Below are positions 60,201-64,000 of a DNA stretch of 64,000 nucleotides, piece after piece (position 1 is the first letter of the stretch; every line of letters starts with the position of its first letter). The notes under the pieces are model-generated. The model was not told where the DNA came from, did not search any database, and saw nothing but the letters and a program-made list of their open reading frames with translations. Origin of the DNA: Streptomyces sulfonofaciens (lineage in GTDB: Bacteria > Actinomycetota > Actinomycetes > Streptomycetales > Streptomycetaceae); assembly GCF_014656295.1 (NCBI RefSeq), contig NZ_BNCD01000027.1, positions 30,764 through 94,763 of the forward strand, in the 5' to 3' direction. Both the position numbers and the translations under genes were made by a program.

Positions 60201-60310
60201 CTGGCCGTGCCGTGCCGCAGCGGGTGAACGGTGCCGGGGAGGCCGCCGCGGCTCCGTGGGCCACGGGGCGCACCCCGGTCACCAGGAGGAACGGAACAGT
60301 GCACCAGCGT

Positions 60311-60324
60311 TGAAATCCATTTCA
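60311..60324 (-). promoter_or_regulatory. LacI operator O2 facing the decayed importer
   Basis: TGAAATCCATTTCA is a 14-bp palindrome with a central CC/GG. It lies about 110 bases upstream of the minus-strand remnant and 140 bases upstream of the kinase. Confidence 0.75.
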
Positions 60325-60372
60325 CCGACACGTGGGGTTGGCCCGTGGAGGTGTCAAGGGTCGAGAACGGCG

Positions 60373-60386
60373 TGAAGTCGATGTTC
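60373..60386 (+). promoter_or_regulatory. Weak fourth operator candidate with a hairpin
   Basis: TGAAGTCGATGTTC resembles the LacI sites at 10 of 14 positions. It lies inside CGAGAAC (60362-60368) and GTTCTCG (60383-60389), which could form a 7-bp stem. Confidence 0.35.
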
Positions 60387-60435
60387 TCGCAGCCTTCGGC
60401 AGAGTGAAGTGCCTTCGCTTTTGTCCTCTTGACCA

Positions 60436-60449
60436 TGAAATCGATTTCT
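60436..60449 (+). promoter_or_regulatory. LacI operator O3 in front of the FGGY kinase
   Basis: TGAAATCGATTTCT matches O1 and O2 and has the CG centre typical of LacI family sites. It lies 16 bases before the ATG at 60465, which argues against the earlier TTG/ATG at 60429/60435. Confidence 0.75.
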
Positions 60450-60464
60450 GTCAGCGTGCGGGTC

Positions 60465-61976
60465 ATGCCTCGCAAACCAGCGGCCGGCCCGGCCTCGGGC
60501 GCGGTCATCGGTGTGGACATCGGCACGTCGAGCAGCAAGGGCGTCCTGGTCGGCGCGGAGGGCGCGCTGCTGCGCTCGGCCGTGCGGGAGCACGCTCCGG
60601 ACCGGCCGGGACCGGGCCGGTTCGAGATGTCCGCGGACGTCTGGTGGCGCGACTTCACCGAGCTGGCGCGTGAGCTGACCGCCGCGGCCGCCGAACGCGG
60701 CGTGTCCGTCGCGGCAGTCGGCGTCAGCGGCATGGGCCCCTGCGTCCTGCTCACCGACGAGCACGACACACCGCTGCGGCCCGCGATCCTCTACGGCGTC
60801 GACACCCGCTCCGTGAGCCAGATCGAGCGGCTCGACGAGCGGTTCGGCACCGCCGAGATCATCGACCGCTGCGGGTCCGCGCTCAGCACCCAGGCCGCGG
60901 GACCGAAGATCGCCTGGCTCGCCGAACGGGAGCCGGCGACCTACGCACGCGCCCGCCGCCTCTACATGCCCAGTTCCTGGCTGGTCCGCAGGCTCACCGG
61001 CGCCTATGTCCTCGACCACCACTCGGCCAGCCAGTGCACCCCGCTCTACGACACCACCGCACTCGACTGGTACGCGCCCTGGGCCGCCGAGGTGGCCCCG
61101 GGCATCGACCTCCCCCCGCTGCGCTGGTCCGGCGAGGCCGCGGGCGAGGTCACCGCGCAGGCGGCCGCGCAGACCGGGCTGCCGGCCGGGATCCCCGTCA
61201 TCACCGGCACCGTGGACGCCTGGGCGGAGGCCCTGAGCGTCGGCGCCCAGGGCACCGGCGACCTGATGCTGATGTACGGCACCACGATGTTCCTGATCCA
61301 CACCGTGCCGCGGCCGCTGACCAGCCCCTCGCTGTGGGGAACCGTCGGGGCGCTGCCCGGCACGCGCAACCTGGCGGGCGGCATGGCCACCTCGGGCGCG
61401 GTGACCACCTGGCTGCGGGACCTGTTCGCGGCCGGCGACCACGCCGAACTGGTGCGGCTCGCCGGGGAGTCGGGGGTCGGCGCGAACGGGCTGCTGATGC
61501 TGCCGTACTTCGCCGGCGAGCGGACACCGCTGATGGACCCGGACGCCCGTGGTGTGGTCGCCGGGCTCACCCTCTCCCACACCCGCGGCGACCTCTACCG
61601 CGCCGCGCTGGAGGCCACCGCCTTCGGGGTGCGGCACAACATCGGGGTCATCGACGGCGCGGGCGGCGACATCCGCCGGGTGGTCGCGGTCGGCGGCGGC
61701 ACGCGGGGAGCGCTGTGGACGCAGATCGTCTCCGACGTCACGGGGCTGGAGCAGGAGGTCAGGACGGTGTCCGTCGGAGCCGCCTACGGAGGCGCGCTGC
61801 TCGCGGCCGGGCTGCTGGGCGAGGCGCCGGTGGACGCCTGGAACCCGGTGCGCGAGGTGGTGGCGCCGCGTCCCGAGCACACCCGGCGCTACGACGAGCT
61901 GTACCGGCTGTACCGGGCGCTGTACGCCGACACGTCGGCGACCGTCCACGCGCTCGCCGCGATGCAGAGCAGATGA
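60465..61976 (+). CDS. FGGY family carbohydrate kinase (xylulokinase type)
   Basis: The 503-residue kinase phosphorylates a sugar, most likely a ketopentose. It has the N-terminal VIGVDIGTSSSKGVLVG (phosphate-binding loop), GVSGMGPCVLLTDEHDTPLRPAILYGVDTRS, and the C-terminal VVAVGGGTRGALWTQIVSDVTGLEQEV and SVGAAYGGALLAAGL signatures. The catalytic Asp is in ITGTVDAWAEALSVGA. The ATG at 60465 is chosen over 60435 because operator O3 occupies that space. Its importer appears to be lost (see remnants). D-xylulose is only a guess as substrate. Confidence 0.9.
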   Translation: MPRKPAAGPASGAVIGVDIGTSSSKGVLVGAEGALLRSAVREHAPDRPGPGRFEMSADVWWRDFTELARELTAAAAERGVSVAAVGVSGMGPCVLLTDEHDTPLRPAILYGVDTRSVSQIERLDERFGTAEIIDRCGSALSTQAAGPKIAWLAEREPATYARARRLYMPSSWLVRRLTGAYVLDHHSASQCTPLYDTTALDWYAPWAAEVAPGIDLPPLRWSGEAAGEVTAQAAAQTGLPAGIPVITGTVDAWAEALSVGAQGTGDLMLMYGTTMFLIHTVPRPLTSPSLWGTVGALPGTRNLAGGMATSGAVTTWLRDLFAAGDHAELVRLAGESGVGANGLLMLPYFAGERTPLMDPDARGVVAGLTLSHTRGDLYRAALEATAFGVRHNIGVIDGAGGDIRRVVAVGGGTRGALWTQIVSDVTGLEQEVRTVSVGAAYGGALLAAGLLGEAPVDAWNPVREVVAPRPEHTRRYDELYRLYRALYADTSATVHALAAMQSR

Positions 61977-62081
61977 GCACGGTGCCGAGGGGCGGCGACC
62001 CTCCACCGGCTGGACCCACACCTGGAGCGTGCAATGACCTCGGCCGGCAGGGCCTCGCCACCTGGCTGGAGACCGGAAGTC

Positions 62082-62115
62082 TCGGCCATGACACCCAATC
62101 GGCCATGACACCCAA
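62082..62115. repeat. 17-bp tandem repeat
   Basis: TCGGCCATGACACCCAA is present at 62082-62098 and again at 62099-62115. Confidence 0.9.
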
Positions 62116-62182
62116 CACGTCCGCGACCCGCCCGCCCTGCCGCCCGGCCCCGAGGCGGAGCCGACGCGGCCCTGACCGCCAA

Positions 62183-62236
62183 AGGCCGCGCTCTCCGCCG
62201 AGGCCGCGCTCTCCGCCGAGGCCGCGCTCTTCGCGG
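62183..62236. repeat. 18-bp tandem repeat, three units
   Basis: AGGCCGCGCTCTCCGCCG occurs at 62183-62200 and 62201-62218, with a diverged third unit to 62236. It follows the kinase and precedes the DUF4185 gene; the 61977-62308 gap has no gene I can support. Confidence 0.85.
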
Positions 62237-62308
62237 AGCCGGGCGTACGGGTCCACCTGTGCGGAGACGTACCGCTCTGACCACCCCACCTCACCGAGAG
62301 GAGCACGT

Positions 62309-63448
62309 GTGTCCAGCAGACCCCAGCAGAACGGATCCGTGGACGGACGGGCCGGGAACGGCCGGTCCGCGTCCCCGGCCCCGGCCCCGGCCCCGGGCCG
62401 CAGGGCCGTCCTCGGCGCGGGCCTGGGCGCCGCGGCGGCCCTCACCGGGCTGACCGCCGGAGCCCCGCGCGCCGCGGCCGCGCCCGCGGCCGTCACCGGC
62501 ACCAGGATCAGGAACCTGACCGGGCCGGCCGAGACCGGTGCCTTCGCCGCGCCCTGGACCGACCTCGGCATCCCGGCCCGCTGCCCGGACGGGAGGCTCT
62601 TCTTCGCCTGCGGCGACACCTTCGACGGCCCGGTCATGGGTGCCGCGGACTGGCGCGCGCCGGTCGGCCTGCGCGCGAGCAACCCGAACCCCGCCGCCCT
62701 CGCCATCGACGGCGCCGTGGGCGGCTCCCACGCGGTCGGCCTGGTGCCGGAGAGCCACCAGGACGGCACGACGGCCATCCCCTCGGACGTCTTCACCGTC
62801 GGCAACACGATGTACATGCACCTCATGCGGGGCGTGCTCTACCAGACCCACCACTCCGACTTCTGGCGCTCCGACGACAACGGCGAGACCTGGCAGTACC
62901 TGTGCCAGTGGCCGGGGGACCAGTACGGCGGGCAGTTCCAGCAGAAGACGTACGCGGTCGCCGACGACGGCTACTGCTACGTGCTGTCCACCGTCTTCAA
63001 CCGGGACGTCGCCTCCGACCTGCTGCTGCACCGGGTCCCGCAGAGCGGGCTCGGCAACCCGGCCGCGTACCAGCCCTGGGGGTACGCGAACGGCGCCTGG
63101 GCGTGGGGGAACTACCCGACCACGATCACCGGGCGGCGCAGGTGGGGCGAGATCTGCTTCCGCGCCATGGGCGGCAGGTACGCCTTCACCTGGCTCAACA
63201 TGGATGTGCTGTCCATACGCGCGCAGGTCTTCGCGCTGCCCACCAGCAACCTGTTCACGACTCCGGAGCAGACGATGATCGTCCCGACCACTCCGGGCAA
63301 CGAGTACGGCAACGCCGTGGCCAGCCCCTACGGCGGCTTCATCATCCCGGGCTCGACCTTCGACGACTTCCACATCACCGTCAGCCAGTGGTACGACAAC
63401 GTGGACTACCGGGTGATGCACTACCGGATCAACGGCTTGGCCTCCTGA
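62309..63448 (+). CDS. Tat-secreted DUF4185 protein
   Basis: The 379-residue protein has a twin-arginine signal: GRRAVLGAGLGAAAALTGLT followed by Ala-rich TAGAPRAAAAPA. The mature part is a DUF4185 beta-propeller-like domain with LFFACGDTFDG, GTTAIPSDVFTVGNTMYMHLM, WRSDDNGETWQYLCQWPGD and EICFRAMGGRYAFTWL. DUF4185 domains are related to sialidase-like and glycan-binding proteins. The GTG at 62309 follows GAGAGGAG. It may act on a polysaccharide outside the cell, in line with the nearby sugar genes. Confidence 0.9.
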   Translation: MSSRPQQNGSVDGRAGNGRSASPAPAPAPGRRAVLGAGLGAAAALTGLTAGAPRAAAAPAAVTGTRIRNLTGPAETGAFAAPWTDLGIPARCPDGRLFFACGDTFDGPVMGAADWRAPVGLRASNPNPAALAIDGAVGGSHAVGLVPESHQDGTTAIPSDVFTVGNTMYMHLMRGVLYQTHHSDFWRSDDNGETWQYLCQWPGDQYGGQFQQKTYAVADDGYCYVLSTVFNRDVASDLLLHRVPQSGLGNPAAYQPWGYANGAWAWGNYPTTITGRRRWGEICFRAMGGRYAFTWLNMDVLSIRAQVFALPTSNLFTTPEQTMIVPTTPGNEYGNAVASPYGGFIIPGSTFDDFHITVSQWYDNVDYRVMHYRINGLAS

Positions 63449-63497
63449 GCGCGGTGCCCGGCGGGGGCACGGGGGCCGCGGCGGCACACGGCCGCAC

Positions 63498-63519
63498 CGC
63501 GCGGGCGGGTGCCCGCGCG
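63498..63519. terminator. Hairpin between DUF4185 and emfourin genes
   Basis: CGCGCGGGC (63498-63506) and GCCCGCGCG (63511-63519) pair around GGGT. The genes are convergent, so it can serve both. Confidence 0.7.
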
Positions 63520-63615
63520 GGCGCCGGGCCACGACGGACACCGCCTCCCGGGGACGGTGTCGGCCCGGCGGGCCGGTCGTGGCCGGTCGCGCGGTCTCCC
63601 GGCCCCCGCGGGGCG

Positions 63616-63882
63616 CTAGGAGCCCTCCTTCAGCACCCATGAGATCAGTTTCCGCTGTGCCTGCGTGAGGCGCGGATCCGCGCAGTAGACCGTGCGCCCG
63701 TCGACCGTGATCTGGTAGCTGAAACCGTCCGGCACGCCGATCGGCGGGGTGTCCCGGCCGTCCGAGAGCGCCTGTTCGGCCAGGGCCTGCCACTCGGCCG
63801 CGTCGTCGCGTCCCGAGACGTCGACCTCGGCATGGCGTTCGATGCCCGCGAACCCTCCGGTCCGCTTCACCTGGATACGCAT
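63616..63882 (-). CDS. Emfourin-type protealysin inhibitor
   Basis: The 88-residue protein begins MRIQVKRTGGFAGIERHAEVD and has SYQITVDGRTVYCADPRLTQAQRKLISWVL, which matches the emfourin family that inhibits M4 metalloproteases. In related genomes it is encoded with its protease in one unit. No M4 gene is in the window; one may lie just beyond the right end on the minus strand. The ATG at 63882 is the start. Cytoplasmic, with no signal peptide. Confidence 0.78.
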   Translation of the reverse strand: MRIQVKRTGGFAGIERHAEVDVSGRDDAAEWQALAEQALSDGRDTPPIGVPDGFSYQITVDGRTVYCADPRLTQAQRKLISWVLKEGS

Positions 63883-63970
63883 GGGTCCTGTCTAGCGGGT
63901 GTTGTCGGGAACGAGAAGCGACACCGCCGCGGCCGCACGCAACGGACCACTCCGCCGTGGTCGGGGGCGC

Positions 63971-64000
63971 GATTCCGCGGGCCGGCCGGCCCGCGGAATC
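63971..64000. terminator. Perfect 30-bp palindrome at the window edge
   Basis: Positions 63971-64000 are fully self-complementary, giving a stem of about 13 bp with a 4-base loop. It touches the window end, so its right flank is not visible. It lies about 90 bases upstream of the emfourin gene. Confidence 0.75.

Noticed and set aside
60429..60464. TTG 60429 or ATG 60435 as the kinase start
   Set aside because: They would place operator O3 inside the coding sequence; ATG 60465 directly before the family's first conserved residues fits better.
62183..62280. Short frame ending in PGVRVHLCGDVPL as a gene
   Set aside because: It is preceded by a stop and made of repeats; no start or ribosome site.

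Overview
The window is a stretch of a linear-type Streptomyces chromosome. Base composition is very high in G+C, third codon positions are almost all G or C, GTG starts are common, and the gene order follows a conserved core block of that genus: nadD, a LytR_C protein, rsfS, a phosphoglycerate-mutase-family gene, comEA-comEC, holA, rpsT/lepA, hemW, hrcA-dnaJ2, rsmE, tricorn protease, rnz, phoH-ybeY-CBS protein and era. Many starts sit 7-8 bases after a TANNNT-type -10 hexamer, so leaderless transcription appears common here.

Layout. 1-8300: two related single-pass membrane proteins (the first cut by the window edge), an M48 protease, two small membrane proteins, nadD, a LytR_C protein with a Tyr/Pro/Gly repeat domain, rsfS and a GpgP-like phosphatase. 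8396-9672: two identical tRNA-Ala(GGC) genes enclosing a pair of small zinc-ribbon genes. 10036-19851: a coiled-coil membrane protein, a DegV protein, comEA-comEC, a YceI-domain protein, holA and rpsT. 20125-33184: lepA, a long-chain acyl-CoA ligase, an 800-base repeat-rich gap, hemW, an MBL protein, DUF3097, the CIRCE-controlled hrcA-dnaJ2 pair, a nitronate monooxygenase, rsmE and a VOC protein. 33255-38803: tricorn protease, a decayed gene, a HIT protein and RNase Z. 38977-45723: an IclR-linked glucarate dehydratase and transporter, a GH4 glycosidase and a PfkB kinase, which looks like accessory sugar-acid and sugar catabolism. 46032-57585: phoH, ybeY, a CBS protein and a cytidine-deaminase-like gene, then era. 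Foreign modules interrupt this group: an MFS pump with an XRE regulator, and an amtB-PII pair followed by a DUF2975/XRE pair and a LysR gene. 57855-63448: a LacI-controlled sugar locus with an FGGY kinase, a racemase-family protein, a Tat-secreted DUF4185 protein and the fused remains of a deleted ABC sugar importer. 63616-63882: an emfourin-type protease inhibitor.

How parts work together. NadD makes NAD precursors, while RsfS, LepA, S20, RsmE, Era, YbeY and HolA serve ribosome maturation, translation and replication. HrcA represses itself and DnaJ2 through a clear CIRCE element. The LacI gene and the FGGY kinase share near-identical TGAAAT-type operators, and one copy also faces the decayed importer, so the kinase appears to have lost its dedicated transporter. 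AmtB and PII overlap by four bases and lie downstream of GlnR-like half-sites. AmtB carries Glu in place of the first His of the twin-His pore motif. The DUF2975/XRE pair has two matching 17-bp palindromes in its promoter.

The most unusual items are the perfect heptamer and octamer arrays upstream of hemW, the deletion-fused ABC operon inside an otherwise intact LacI regulon, the AmtB His-to-Glu variant, the twin operator of the DUF2975/XRE pair, and a family of short N-terminal SVVFDExFVR motifs shared by the two leftmost genes. I see no CRISPR array, no insertion sequence and no clear prophage. The exact functions of the small and membrane proteins are inferred, not shown.
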